In this document: piece after piece, positions 53,201 through 62,102 of the stretch
Position numbering within the stretch: position 1 is the stretch's first letter
Layout: every line of letters begins with the position of its first letter
Source: Rhizoctonia solani
Lineage: Eukaryota > Basidiomycota > Agaricomycetes > Cantharellales > Ceratobasidiaceae
Assembly (NCBI RefSeq): GCF_016906535.1
Contig: NC_057384.1
Location: forward strand, 1 to 64,000
Length of the DNA: 64,000 bases
Direction of reading: 5' to 3'
Notes under the pieces: generated by a model
What the model was told of the DNA's origin: nothing
Database searches by the model: none
The model's input: the letters and a program-made list of their open reading frames with translations, nothing else
Position numbers and translations under genes: made by a program

Positions 53201-53971
53201 TGGCACCAGGCTGATGGGTGAGACTGCTTTGACTTGGTCTTGTGTAACTTGCTCAATAATGCCTGCCAATTCTAACTCATCTAACATCCCATATAGAGCC
53301 TGTTTTTGCGGTTCCGTCATCCGTTTCTGGCCTGCTCGCATGGGAAATGTTGCACCCGTGGGAATGTCAAGCCTGAGTTCCGTGAAGTCAACTGCACAAA
53401 CTTCCAATAGGTTAAGTGCAAAGACGTCTGCAAACTCCCGGACTAGGTCTTGTGCCAAGTTCTTCTGGTCTGTTGACAAATCGGGCCCAATGCGGACCTT
53501 ACGCAAAATTTCTGCAACTCGTCCCGGGCTGAATGGATTCGTCTTGCGCTCAGATGGGGAGGCTGCTGTTGGGGGAGTGGCTGGCTGCGTGTCTATGGTT
53601 GGACCTCTCTGTCTTGCTCTTGCCCGTGTGGCTCTATCCAGTATGTTGTCAAGGGGTTGTACTGAGGTTGGTGTAGACATCTCCTCCTCCGTAAACATAA
53701 CTGATTGTATCCGTGCATCTTCTGCCTCTGCTTTGGCTCTTGACCATGACTCTTCCGCCGATTCATCTGGGCTATCTGGTATGTCTTGCTCCATTGGTTT
53801 ACGGCGCTCGTAATCCACTAAGGCTTGTTCAGCCATCCATCCCTTATCTGCTAAAGCTTGGCCTTCCCTCCTGCTTTGGAGTCTCTCGCTGCAACGTGGT
53901 GGATATGACAATGGCGATGTCAGTGTCTCAGGTTGGGTGTGGGTTGGCGAGGTATTGGGTTTGCTATTGGG
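50240..53971 (-). CDS. pol: RT-RNase H-integrase of element VI
   Basis: The frame follows the TGA after the protease (53972) without a frame change and is open to 50240. Reverse transcriptase: RMPFGLTSAPTVFQEMI and AWMDDLATAAD (the YxDD box). RNase H: FIVTTDGSKYGFGAVLAQE. Integrase: zinc finger (HAAGGHFGRDM, CARCK), first Asp in VADVYSRF, second in MTDGGSHF, and a third position, exactly 35 residues later, that is Lys (NGLIKG) where related elements have Glu. There is no chromodomain at the C-terminus. The missing Glu predicts that this copy cannot integrate by its own enzyme. Confidence 0.85.
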   Translation of the reverse strand, partial: PNSKPNTSPTHTQPETLTSPLSYPPRCSERLQSRREGQALADKGWMAEQALVDYERRKPMEQDIPDSPDESAEESWSRAKAEAEDARIQSVMFTEEEMSTPTSVQPLDNILDRATRARARQRGPTIDTQPATPPTAASPSERKTNPFSPGRVAEILRKVRIGPDLSTDQKNLAQDLVREFADVFALNLLEVCAVDFTELRLDIPTGATFPMRAGQKRMTEPQKQALYGMLDELELAGIIEQVTQDQVKAVSPISLVPKPGGVNLPTLEYLQRLANSECRRYGIPIQFPEAGFHEPEQLQEPTAPAKWRLVQNFASVNQVTRIRSFPMGDLAAKQRAVAGHSFISIMDLQAGFHAIPIAQESVPYTAFYVDGRGHYVYKRMPFGLTSAPTVFQEMIAMAFNDLLGKILEAWMDDLATAADTFEEGMQNLRTIFTRCRDRKISLSASKTVLFMTEAVFAGARVSKAGIRPDLAKVRAILEWPEPQTILEVMSFIGLTNAYQSKIRDYARIAQPLQDYTRGVRSADSPKAEYRQTLRETRVTLSDKAKKSFARLKTILTLDSVLRAPVYDGRPFIVTTDGSKYGFGAVLAQEWEEISANAVTRKVRYPVAFASKRTSRTEECYIPFLLEFAALKFAFDEFESMIFGQIIELETDCKALADLIGNRKLNSTHKRWREFILARDIRAVRHRPGITNTVCNALSRVYESRGDDEAGPGRLETVDPGWEAQKQLVNDLYHLASDNKSARLLDRFAGDPYFEEILTHLLFEVGSAPPNDPDEATARKRRAHRASGYLVDDGKIWLLGGKNGRAGIRVECIPELEGPELAASVHAAGGHFGRDMTVVLLQQRYHWPHLRQDATTAVTTCARCKNFGPRLLSALLKPITRACPFDLLAADYVLFPDGHGGFKNILLVADVYSRFLFAFPTQKPGTGRFTVDSLARILGMLMKPSSVMTDGGSHFDCEEVRQWADSCDTQLIKTPAYAPWTNGLIKGYAKLLLGRIKRLCAPDLGIDPDADHDPMSTPAAWPKHLDKAVAQLNNRILPSLGYSPRELLTGILSPEQKADIGAQIRDPTLEEVDVNMALTYAFRMDGYANALQHAARRKRQFDKKARPADFKAGDLVQKYDARLDETHSSLRKLAPRWSGPVQVVSKATNSYALEDLEGNAFSSAAHSRLLRPFIPSPGTPLDAYIRALRLARRSDPNATRPAMPIDSSRLPITPRPEDKLPLARNDKTQPTGSDDEANEPYDDD

Positions 53972-54640
53972 TCATGGGCCTCTTGGTTTGACTGGAGGGT
54001 GTGCGCTTTTTGGGTTCTCATTCTCGATGTACTTAGGACCGGCTTCAGTGGCCAATGTGATTGCGTCTGACTTGAAAATCTGCTCTGCCTCTGCACGCCG
54101 GAGCCAGTTCTTGCCTAATAAGATCTCGAAAGATCCCCCTGAATCAAGGACTTCAAACTCAATTGGCCAGATACACTCCCGGTGTACGATGGAGCCCACA
54201 CCTTTACCCATTGAGGGCACCCGGTTCCCGTTCGCCATTCGACATACAACATTTGAAGGGGCAAGTTTGCCGAACGAGTGCTCAATTTGGGCCCAGACCA
54301 CTGAGTTGACAACACACAGCATGGCCCCTCCATCAATGGTTCCCCACAGCTCTGTTGACGGCGTCTTGTCACTTGAGATGAGTTTTACACAAAGCTTAAA
54401 CGGATGTTCCCTTGTCTGATTCTCTTCCATACTCCCAATTTCTACCACTAGTTCGCTCTCGGGGTACCATGAATATATAATCGATTCTGGAGACAAGGCC
54501 GTAGGTACACGGGCAGTATAAATAAAATTGTTTGCAGAAGATTTGGTAGTCCCTGAGCCAACCAGCCGTTCCGGCGCGCTTGGTTTGGCTACATTTGGGT
54601 CAGTGAGGTCGCCAGGCTCACTCACTGACCCTCCTTGTTT
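53972..54640 (-). CDS. Aspartic protease domain of element VI
   Basis: This frame is -1 relative to gag and is reached from the GGGAAAC heptamer. It carries ELWGTIDGGAMLCVVN, a retropepsin-like active site with DGG in place of D-S/T-G, and LGKNWL further on. It ends at a TGA (53972-53974) after KPRGP, while the same frame is open from the next codon into the RT. The TGA may be a mutated CGA or a readthrough stop. Confidence 0.75.
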   Translation of the reverse strand, partial: KQGGSVSEPGDLTDPNVAKPSAPERLVGSGTTKSSANNFIYTARVPTALSPESIIYSWYPESELVVEIGSMEENQTREHPFKLCVKLISSDKTPSTELWGTIDGGAMLCVVNSVVWAQIEHSFGKLAPSNVVCRMANGNRVPSMGKGVGSIVHRECIWPIEFEVLDSGGSFEILLGKNWLRRAEAEQIFKSDAITLATEAGPKYIENENPKSAHPPVKPRGP

Positions 54641-56307
54641 CCCGAGTCGTACTCGTACGCGTAGCTGTACGGTTCCTGGTGCTCGACAAGTTCAATGGGT
54701 TCGACGAGTTCGACTGGTTGGGAGAACAAGGAGCGGCGGCGGTATAGGGGAGATGGAGTATATGGGCTGGGGCGGGTTTGCCTTGGCTCGTCTTGTCGCA
54801 GAGATTGCGAGACACTTGCGCGGTATAGACGTTCCTGCAGTGGCAGCCTGTCCTCGGGTGCGGCTTTGCATTCGAGTGAGTTGTGGTCACCCTTGGCGCA
54901 AATCGAACAGAGTTTAGACGTAGGGGGCGCCGAGCCAGGAGTTAGAGGGAATGGACAAAAGATATTTGGCCGTTGGTCTCCGTGGGTGGCGTGCCATTGT
55001 TGTACCTGCTGCTCATATTCAGCCCGAGAGGGGGTGCGGGGGGGTACAGGCGGGTTTGGCTGCCTTGCGCGAGCGATTTGCAACACGACGGACGGGAGCA
55101 GCGCTTGTGGCGGATCTTGTGGTGGCTCTGCACGCGTTGAACTTGGTCTGGCAGCTGTAGATGCTGGTGGCTGCGGAAGTGCCCTAGTAGTCGTGGCAGG
55201 GACGTGGGTGGTGGCCGGCTGGACGAGGGGATTTGAGAACTGAACGTGTGGTGCTGGTACGAGTCTCGACGGGGCTGTTCGGATGGCAGCCAGGGTCTGC
55301 ATCGAGTTTGAGGTGGGAAGCCAGCTATTTGTAGGGCGAGAGCGTGCCGGGAGGCGGGTGGATGGGTGCTCGGAGAGGCAAAGGTTGGCTAAGGCATTGA
55401 GAGTTGCACTGTCGGCGTATTGATTAAGCACTGAGCGCGGGTTAAGTGCGGCGATGTCGTTAATGAGCCCATCAAAGTTGCTTCCATAGCTCAATTTGGG
55501 GAGCATATCAACAATAAATGGTGGGAGGACGTGTTGAGTAAGGTTATAAACTCGGGCGCGTCCCGACTCGCCATCACAATCGAGTGCAAGTGATTTGTGT
55601 CGCATTGCCCATTCCTCAAGAGGGTTTTGGCCACTTGTCGCCGCGTTTGTGAGTTCGGGTGTCATTGCTGCCAGGTCCATTGTATGGGCTCGCCACTCCT
55701 CGTAACACCGTGTTAGATACGCCTCAAAGTTGGGCTTAGGGGATTTCCACCGCTTATCAATCTCTACCACAAGCGTAGACCATTTCTGCGCCGCTTGTTC
55801 TCCGTCCTCTGTACTAATGAGCTTCTGGTGCCACCACCAAGCTTTTCCCTTGTATTTGAGGTTTGCAATCCATAATCTGGCAATGTCCTCGTCAGAACAG
55901 CCTTGGGTCGCTAGTAAAAAGCTTGAACGGTACTCAGCTTCACGTGAGGGGAGACCCTCGTCAACGAATTGACCAAGAGCCTGGAGGCGAGGCCACGGGT
56001 CTGGTTTTCGTGACGCTGTAGGGTCCCCCATAGCACTCGCGGCGGCTTTGCCTAAGGAGGGGGATGCTGGCCCCAGGATAGATGGAGATGATGCCTGAGA
56101 GGCAGGTGATTGTGGCGATGAGAGGGAGCGCCTGGGTGTGACAGGCGGTCTATGGGTATGTGGGGGTGAGTCACGGCCTCCTGCTGCTTGGGACAGACGA
56201 CGCGAGAGGTCGGACGGGTTGAATGGGTTGGAGAAGTTTCTGCGGTCTTTTCTGCCCCGTAAAGTGCCTGTTGCGGAAGGCGGGAGCAAAGGTATGTTTT
56301 CAGACAC
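54622..56307 (-). CDS. gag: Gag of element VI
   Basis: 561 residues starting MSENIPLLPPSATGTLRGRK at an ATG. A basic and Ser/Pro-rich N-terminus is followed by a helical capsid-like region (IARLWIANLKYKGKAWWWH, then a segment on positions about 180-290), a Pro/Ala-rich linker, and a single CCHC knuckle CSICAKGDHNSLEC. The C-terminus has the slip site. It is not similar in detail to gag of the chromoviruses. The frame is intact. Confidence 0.85.
   Translation of the reverse strand: MSENIPLLPPSATGTLRGRKDRRNFSNPFNPSDLSRRLSQAAGGRDSPPHTHRPPVTPRRSLSSPQSPASQASSPSILGPASPSLGKAAASAMGDPTASRKPDPWPRLQALGQFVDEGLPSREAEYRSSFLLATQGCSDEDIARLWIANLKYKGKAWWWHQKLISTEDGEQAAQKWSTLVVEIDKRWKSPKPNFEAYLTRCYEEWRAHTMDLAAMTPELTNAATSGQNPLEEWAMRHKSLALDCDGESGRARVYNLTQHVLPPFIVDMLPKLSYGSNFDGLINDIAALNPRSVLNQYADSATLNALANLCLSEHPSTRLPARSRPTNSWLPTSNSMQTLAAIRTAPSRLVPAPHVQFSNPLVQPATTHVPATTTRALPQPPASTAARPSSTRAEPPQDPPQALLPSVVLQIARARQPNPPVPPRTPSRAEYEQQVQQWHATHGDQRPNIFCPFPLTPGSAPPTSKLCSICAKGDHNSLECKAAPEDRLPLQERLYRASVSQSLRQDEPRQTRPSPYTPSPLYRRRSLFSQPVELVEPIELVEHQEPYSYAYEYDSGNKEGQ
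54637..54643 (-). promoter_or_regulatory. -1 ribosomal frameshift heptamer G GGA AAC (element VI)
   Basis: Gag codons are GAC TCG GGA AAC AAG GAG GGT CAG TGA. The heptamer has the canonical X XXY YYZ form, lies 12 nt before the gag stop, and a -1 slip enters the protease frame directly. Confidence 0.75.
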
Positions 56308-56592
56308 GAGGCTGGGGCTCTTGGGGAATGGGACCGATTCGGTGTTTGGGCTGTTCTCGAGGGACTGGCTGAAAGATGAGGGTATAGTGGATGTGTTGAT
56401 GCGTGTACTTTCTAGTGTATCGTCTTGATTTGGTCTTGGTTTGGCTAAAAATTGGCCTTTCGAATCGCGTGGCCTGGGTTCAGGCTTCTTGTGGCTCGCC
56501 GTTGTAGCGAAGGCGCGTCTTCTGACGCGTAGTCAAAGTAAGGGAGGCTTAACCTCAGAGCGTAAGGTAGGAAGACCACCTCGTCACCACGG

Positions 56593-56676
56593 TGGACACG
56601 CCGTAGAGTGGTCAAGAGTATGTGCTATATCAGGTCATGTGACCGAGACTATATACAGGATCCGACCCCTACTACA
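56593..56676 (-). repeat. 5' LTR of element VI (84 bp)
   Basis: Identical to the left copy. On the coding strand the sequence after it is CCGTGGTGACGAGG; the TGGTGACGAG part begins with TGG, as tRNA-primed elements usually do. Confidence 0.88.
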
Positions 56677-58146
56677 CTATTTACACGTTTTTTGTTCCCC
56701 AAGCTGCTTGACTTTCTCTGTATACGTATATATGAGCATGTATTTAGCTTTATTCTTATCTACAAGTCGCATTGAGCCGCCGTGCTGCATTGTCGAGTAT
56801 ACACGCGAGTTTCGAAACTTGGGCTATCCAAACGAGACTTATACCATTCGAATCGCATTTTCATTGCGATTCGAATGGTACTAAAATCGCGCGAAAATAA
56901 TGCGATTTCGACGAGTTATTACGACTTTTGTAACTTTCCCCCATTTTGCAAAACTTTCTGATCACAAGGTTTACCGTTTCTAAAATCGCTATAACGTATG
57001 AGATTGTCATGAAATCATGTGGCATGACATTGTCGGGCCATGTTTGATAGCGGCCGCAAATGACGCACTCAGGGGTATAAAAGATACTCACAAGAGCTGC
57101 TGCGGTGCAAACAAACAAAATGACCATGAAAGTTTGGACAGTCCTATTTTGACCCAGTGCAAATATAGCAATAACTGGTAATCCTGTCACATAACTGTCC
57201 CAGGGTAAGCTACTTGGGTGTCAAACCGTGATCATTAACTTACTAGAATAGCACCAAAAAATCCCGGTCCAAACACGGGATGTAACCAGTTTGCTGGCTG
57301 TAGTTACCGCAAAGATACATGAACATGATATTGTACCATGCCCAGGACCATACTGCAGCAGCAAGCCATATCTGATATATCCATGGACAAGTTTGGGGCC
57401 AGTCAAAGATGATGAACATGGGCAGAGGAACCTAAGATATATAAGTGAGCCAAATGACAAGTGTGGTAAGGAGAATGAACATACTGTGAGAACAGGCGCA
57501 ACACCATATACAAATATTTTGTTGCCCAAGATGTAAGATTGATGGGATAATAGCAAGGTGGCAAGCACCCAGTTGAGAACTAGGAGACAAATTACAAACA
57601 AGGCAAATCAAATGAAAGGGTTGGACCAACTTGAGAAGCATGAGGCCCAGAACGCTAATGTTTTATGGGTATAAAATGTCTCCTTGATGTATTGTGCTTC
57701 AGAGACAGGATTGTGAAAGCGTAGGCTAGGGTAACATCAGCAATGGTCCGCAGTGATGGCAGCAAACCTACCTGAAAAATTGCTCCCTCAAATATTGATA
57801 TGCCCAGAATGCCCTCCACGCCAAGAACCAGGAGTGCCAAGTACTTCACACCGTGGTAAAGGAATGAGCACTCAACACAGTGGTGGCCAATGGGAGCATA
57901 GCCAAATAACCGCTGGCTGGATCAGTTGTCAATGCCGCACTTGTCAACCCACAAAAACGCGGAGGCATTGTAAATACCCCACTGAGCTTGCCAGGCAGCT
58001 TGAAGCGCCTCATTTTGCTCAAGTGCCTCCCAAGAAATCGATTTTTGTGAGTAAGCAGCTGCAACCAGCGCTCTCAAAATGGTTGAGAGTGAGACATTGA
58101 CCTCTTGGTGGGTATATAAAGCCAGCTGGATTTCATCTAGATACAG
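56677..58146. other. Region without an assignable gene
   Basis: A perfect hairpin sits at 56842-56880. On the minus strand several hydrophobic frames (about 56861-57190, 57221-57601, 57655-57849) could be scraps of a multi-pass membrane protein, one reading WIYQIWLAAAVWSWAWYN in a shifted frame. On the plus strand, 57753-58100 is Cys-rich (CPECPP...CQCRTC). Neither can be built into a gene model, and I do not assign a function. Confidence 0.35.
56842..56880. repeat. Perfect 16-bp hairpin, 7-nt loop
   Basis: TACCATTCGAATCGCA is followed by TTTTCAT and then the exact reverse complement. Partial repeats of the ATCGC motif occur just downstream. Confidence 0.85.
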
Positions 58147-58781
58147 TGATGGTCAAGCTTATAGAAGTGCTAGTATATACTTTCTGTCTTTGGTCAATAA
58201 GATTCGAGGGCAACTGGTCAAAAACCAAGGGGAAAGCACAGTCCTTGTCAGAGCCAACAACTACCACAGGGTAAACCTAACAAGCTATTGCCTAATATAG
58301 GACTTATCAGCTAGTAGGATCTAACAGAGCTCAAGGCAACTGCCAGATAAGGGGTTGGACAAGACCAATACAGTAAGTGTGCACTATGCTATAAAGATAG
58401 CTGGGCAAAGGACCTTTGACAGGGACTGGTATGCTCTCAGGCAATACTCTTAAATGTATGTCTTAGGGTAGTAGTGTTGGATGGGGATAAGAGGTCGAGT
58501 TCTGAGGCTTAAGGCTCTCAGAACCCTCCTTATATATTCACAGAGAAGGGGAAGAGTAATTACATGTACAAACATCATAACAAAGATAAGGTCACATGAC
58601 CAGAGATAAGAAAACAAGATCACATGACTAAAGGTCATGTGATGAGATTACATAATAAGCGCTCAGCGCCTAAATAGCATAAAGATGCATATATCCATAA
58701 ATCTTCATGAAAATAGCGCATATATTCACTATTTCTTCGACTTAGTGGATTTTAAGGTGGTCACGCCTCTAGGGCATGACA
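58147..58781 (-). repeat. 3' LTR of chromovirus IV (outer boundary uncertain)
   Basis: The inner end is clear (GGGCATGACA on the plus strand, next to the polypurine complement). A TATATA box at about 58527-58536 lies in minus orientation. The outer end is placed at TGATGGTCA (58147) only by the TG...CA rule and could be wrong. Confidence 0.5.
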
Positions 58782-58792
58782 CTTCCCCCCCG

Positions 58793-61022
58793 TTAAGGTC
58801 CAGCTGCCTCTGGATGTTCACGGTGAAACTTAGCCAATTTTTCAGGGGCATTGGCTAAGTGGGCCTTGGGCTCCCATGTGTTATCCTCTGGTCCATACCC
58901 TTTCCATTTAACCAAGTATTTGACTTGTCGACCCACTTTCTTGGAGTCTAGGATCCTTTCAACAGTATATTCCTCTTCTCCATCAGCTGTGACAACTGGG
59001 GGGAGTGGAACTGGATCACGGTCATACTTGTCTACTGGCTTTTTGTGTAATAGGGCAATGTTGAAGACAGGATGGACTTTCATGGATTTAGGGAGATCCA
59101 GTTTATAAGAGTTCCTGCCAATTTTCTCCAAGACCTTGTAGGGCCCCAATCGCTTATGTTCTAGCTTATGGGAAGGCCTTGAAGTTTTGATGTTGGCACT
59201 ACTCAAATAAACTTTATCACCAATTTCCAGCTTGGTTGCTTCCCTTCTGTTTAAATCATAGTATTGCGCATTTTGTCTTGCAGCAATTTCTAAAGCAGCT
59301 TTTGCTTCAGTTTGGATTTCTTTCAGGAAGTCTGCTAGGTTGTTGGCTTGGGGGACATGGCTTTCCTTGGTGTTTCCAACTGTGAAGTCTGGATTATAAC
59401 CATAGCACATGTAGAAGGGAGAGTGTTTGGAGCCTGAGTGTTTCCCATTATTGTATGCAAATTCCGCAAGTGGTAGTGATGCAACCCAGTCTGTTTGTCT
59501 ATAGTTGATGTAGTGGCGTAGGTAAATTTCCACAAACTGGTTTAAGCGTTCACTTTGTCCATCAACTTGTGGTCTGTATGCAGTGGAGAAATGTGGTTCT
59601 ATCCCCAACCGCTTGTAGACTTGTCTCAGGAATTTTGCATTAAATTGGGGGCCTTGGTCCGAAATGGTTTTCCTGGGTAACCCATGTAACTTCCACACAA
59701 AGGATACAAAGAGGTTTGCAACATCAACAGCAGTAGCATCAGAGTGCGTTGGTATAAAATGAACCATTTTGGATAATCGGTCCACTACTGTTAATATTGC
59801 ATCATATCCTTCTGAGGTGGGGAGTCCTACAATCAAGTCATACGTTATTTCCTCCCAGGGCTTATTGGGTAAATCTATGTTTTGAAGGAGACCTTCAGGA
59901 GCCCGGTTGGAGTGTTTGCTACGTATGCATGAATTGCATGCTTGGACATATTTTGTTACAGATTGTTTCATCCCTGACCAGTAGTAATCCCTTGAAAGGA
60001 GGTCTAGGGTTCTGAACTGTCCTGGGTGCCCAGTGGAAGGGTTATCATGCCTGCTTTCTAAGATGGCTTTCCTGATTTCTGGCTCATTAGGGACATAAAT
60101 CCGGTCATGATAGTAGAGTAAGCCATTGTCAAGTTTCCATCCTTTAACAGGTATGTCCTCTTCCAAGGATTTAAGGATTTTGTATACAGCCTTATCATCA
60201 TGCAGAGCGTCCCTTATTAGATCATTAAGGTCACTATCTGTTTGGATAGCTGCAATAAAAAGCTCTGGGCTTATGAGCACAGGGGTTTCACCCCCCTCTT
60301 TAACCGCAGACTTGTGGTCTTCACGGCGAGAGAGAATATCTGCTTTTCTATTCTGTGCGCCCGGTCTATACACAATCCTATAGTTGTAATCTGCCAAAAA
60401 TCCCATCCACCTTAACTGCCTTTGGTTCAGATCCCTTTTTGTCTGGAAGTACTCCAGATTTTTATGGTCTGTCAGTATTTTGACAGGGATTACTGTTCCT
60501 TCCAGCAGGTGACGCCATTCCTTTAAAGCCCTTACTACTGCTAGTAACTCTTTATCAAAGATATCATAGTTTCTTTCAGCAGGTGCTAGGGATTTTGATA
60601 GGAATGCAACCGGGTGTAATTTATCATCACTGCCCTTTTGATTAAGGACAGCGCCCGTTGCAAAATCAGAGGCGTCACACTCAAGGAAAAACTCCTTGTA
60701 TGGATCGGGTTGGATTAAGACAGGGGATTCAATTAGAGCCTGTTTAAGAGCTTTAAAAGACACTTCTTGGCGTTCACCCCACTCCCAAGGTATATTCTTT
60801 TGGAGTAGTTGGTATAAGGGTTGTGCCAATTTTGAGAAGTTATGTATGAAGCGTCTATAGAAATTTATAAAGCCCAAAAACTCTTGAACCCCTTTGACAG
60901 AGCGCGGTGTTGCCCAATCAACCGCTTGAGTGATTTTCTTGGGATCTGCTTTCACTCCTTCACCATTGGCAATGACACCAAGGTAATCTACTTCAGATGC
61001 ATAGAAATTACACTTCTCCAGG
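58793..61022 (-). CDS. pol: Pol of chromovirus IV, 5'-incomplete
   Basis: The open frame starts at the element V junction with RT motif EKCNFYASEVDYLGV, so the RT active site is outside. It continues with QEFLGFINFYRRFIHNFSK, RNase H (FFLECDASDFATGAVL), integrase zinc finger (HDNPSTGHPG, CNSCIRSKH), core residues in TVVDRLSKM, SDQGPQF and VDGQSERLNQF (D-D-E all present), and a C-terminal chromodomain (VKYLVKWKGYGPEDNTWEP). There are no internal stops in 743 codons. It is only distantly related to elements I, II and V, but chromodomain and order place it in the same Tf1/sushi-like group. Confidence 0.88.
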
Positions 61023-61582
61023 TGTTATAACCTTCTTAACTATACCATCAGAATCGCCCGAATTTTCTATTATTTTTAGTATTTTTTACGGACTTGATAT
61101 CTTATGTTTTTCGATCACGTGATCTCGGCGCTTATTATGCCGAGATGCCGCGCCGAGATGCCGTGCCAAGGGCGCTTAGGAGAAATCCACGCTTCTGCGC
61201 AGCCCGCAGCACGCTTCTCATTTGTCCTCTGTACTTCTTTCTCTCACGCGCACAGACCATGTAGATAGTGTGCTTTGTCTATTTATACAGCAGGAAAATC
61301 ACTTGGAGACCCCAAGTCAATTTTACCTTGTCTCTTATTCACTAGAGAAGGTAGTTAGCCAGCTAAGTAGCCGGCCCCTCAGTAGTTCAGAAGCTCACCT
61401 CCCTTATTGCGCTTACCACACCTCCTGGGCTAAGCCCCCCCCACCAGTAGTAGAGATTAGAAGGCCGCCTTACAGCGGTAGTAGTATAGCCTCACGTAGA
61501 CAGTAGATAGCTTTGTCAGTAGTAGTACGGCCACAAGCGCCCGCCCACTAGCAAGTACCCCACCTTACAGTGGAGTACGACA
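61023..61582 (+). repeat. 5' LTR of chromovirus V (family A variant)
   Basis: TGTTATAACCTTC...GTGGAGTACGACA, 560 bp. It has ATCACGTGAT beside CGGCGCTTAT, a TATTTATAC box (61280-61288), and AAGTCAATTTTAC (61314-61326) as the inferred transcript 5' end. Confidence 0.9.
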
Positions 61583-62102
61583 TTGTAAAATCGACTTCTT
61601 GTAGGCTTGTTCAACAAGGAGAGGACCCCCTGTACTAGCACGAGGGAAAAACACGTGATCTGGGCCACCTTGCGGGGTAGAATAATCAAAAACCCCCCAC
61701 CCACACGTAGTACCAAATTGCTATAAGGCAGACGGGCTCTAATCCCCCGCATACCACGTGTTTCGCCAGAACACAGTAGTTAGCGACCTTAGTCAGCTGA
61801 AACACCTGCTTGTAGAAAACCCGCTCATATCACGATCGCCAGATCTGTTGATTTGTTGTAGGGACTATCCAACGCTAGGTGCTTGACGCAAAGGTTTAGC
61901 GTCCACATACTACACAAAAACCGCTCATAAGTCCTGATATAGGCACTATTACCCCCACACCGTTTCCACCATTCCCTCCACACGCTCTGGAGTCCCACAC
62001 CCATATTCCTGTCCCTCTAGCCGCTCCTCTCGACGTTCCGTTCCAACCCATTCCCAACCACCCTCTCGCAGCACATCTCCCACTCCGCAAGACTTGCCAA
62101 GG
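61583..62102 (+). promoter_or_regulatory. 5' leader of element V with self-primer site and conserved RNA blocks
   Basis: GTAAAATCGACTT (61585-61597) pairs at 12 of 13 positions with 61314-61326. Then follow CCCCTGTACTAGCAC, TTGCTATAAGGCAGACGGG, CCAACGCTAGGT...TTTAGCGT and CATAAGTCCTGATATAGGC, all shared with the leader of element II despite different LTRs. Confidence 0.7.

Larger units (their letters stand above)
49961..56676 (-). mobile_element. Element VI: Gypsy-type retrotransposon with 84-bp LTRs
   Basis: Identical 84-bp repeats (49961-50044, 56593-56676) of the TG...CA type flank gag, protease and RT-integrase on the minus strand, 6716 bp in all. CTAT is duplicated at both flanks (49957-49960, 56677-56680; five bases, ACTAT, if the last A of the LTR is counted as target). 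A polypurine tract (GAGGGGGGGACC on the coding strand) abuts the 3' LTR. Sequence and base composition differ from the chromoviruses, and there is no chromodomain. Confidence 0.9.
58147..61022 (-). mobile_element. Chromovirus IV, 5' part cut off by element V
   Basis: Distal pol on the minus strand, a GGGGGGGAAG polypurine tract (plus strand CTTCCCCCCC at 58782-58791) and an LTR ending at 58781. Element V begins at 61023 in the middle of RT, so the rest should lie to the right of the window. Confidence 0.8.

Noticed and set aside
50308..56428. Numerous plus-strand frames across element VI
   Set aside because: All lie opposite the gag, protease and RT-integrase frames of element VI, which carry clear catalytic motifs.
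57221..57849. Hydrophobic minus-strand frames suggesting a multi-pass membrane protein
   Set aside because: No start, phase-consistent introns or family signature could be assembled, and a Cys-rich frame overlaps on the other strand. Left unassigned.
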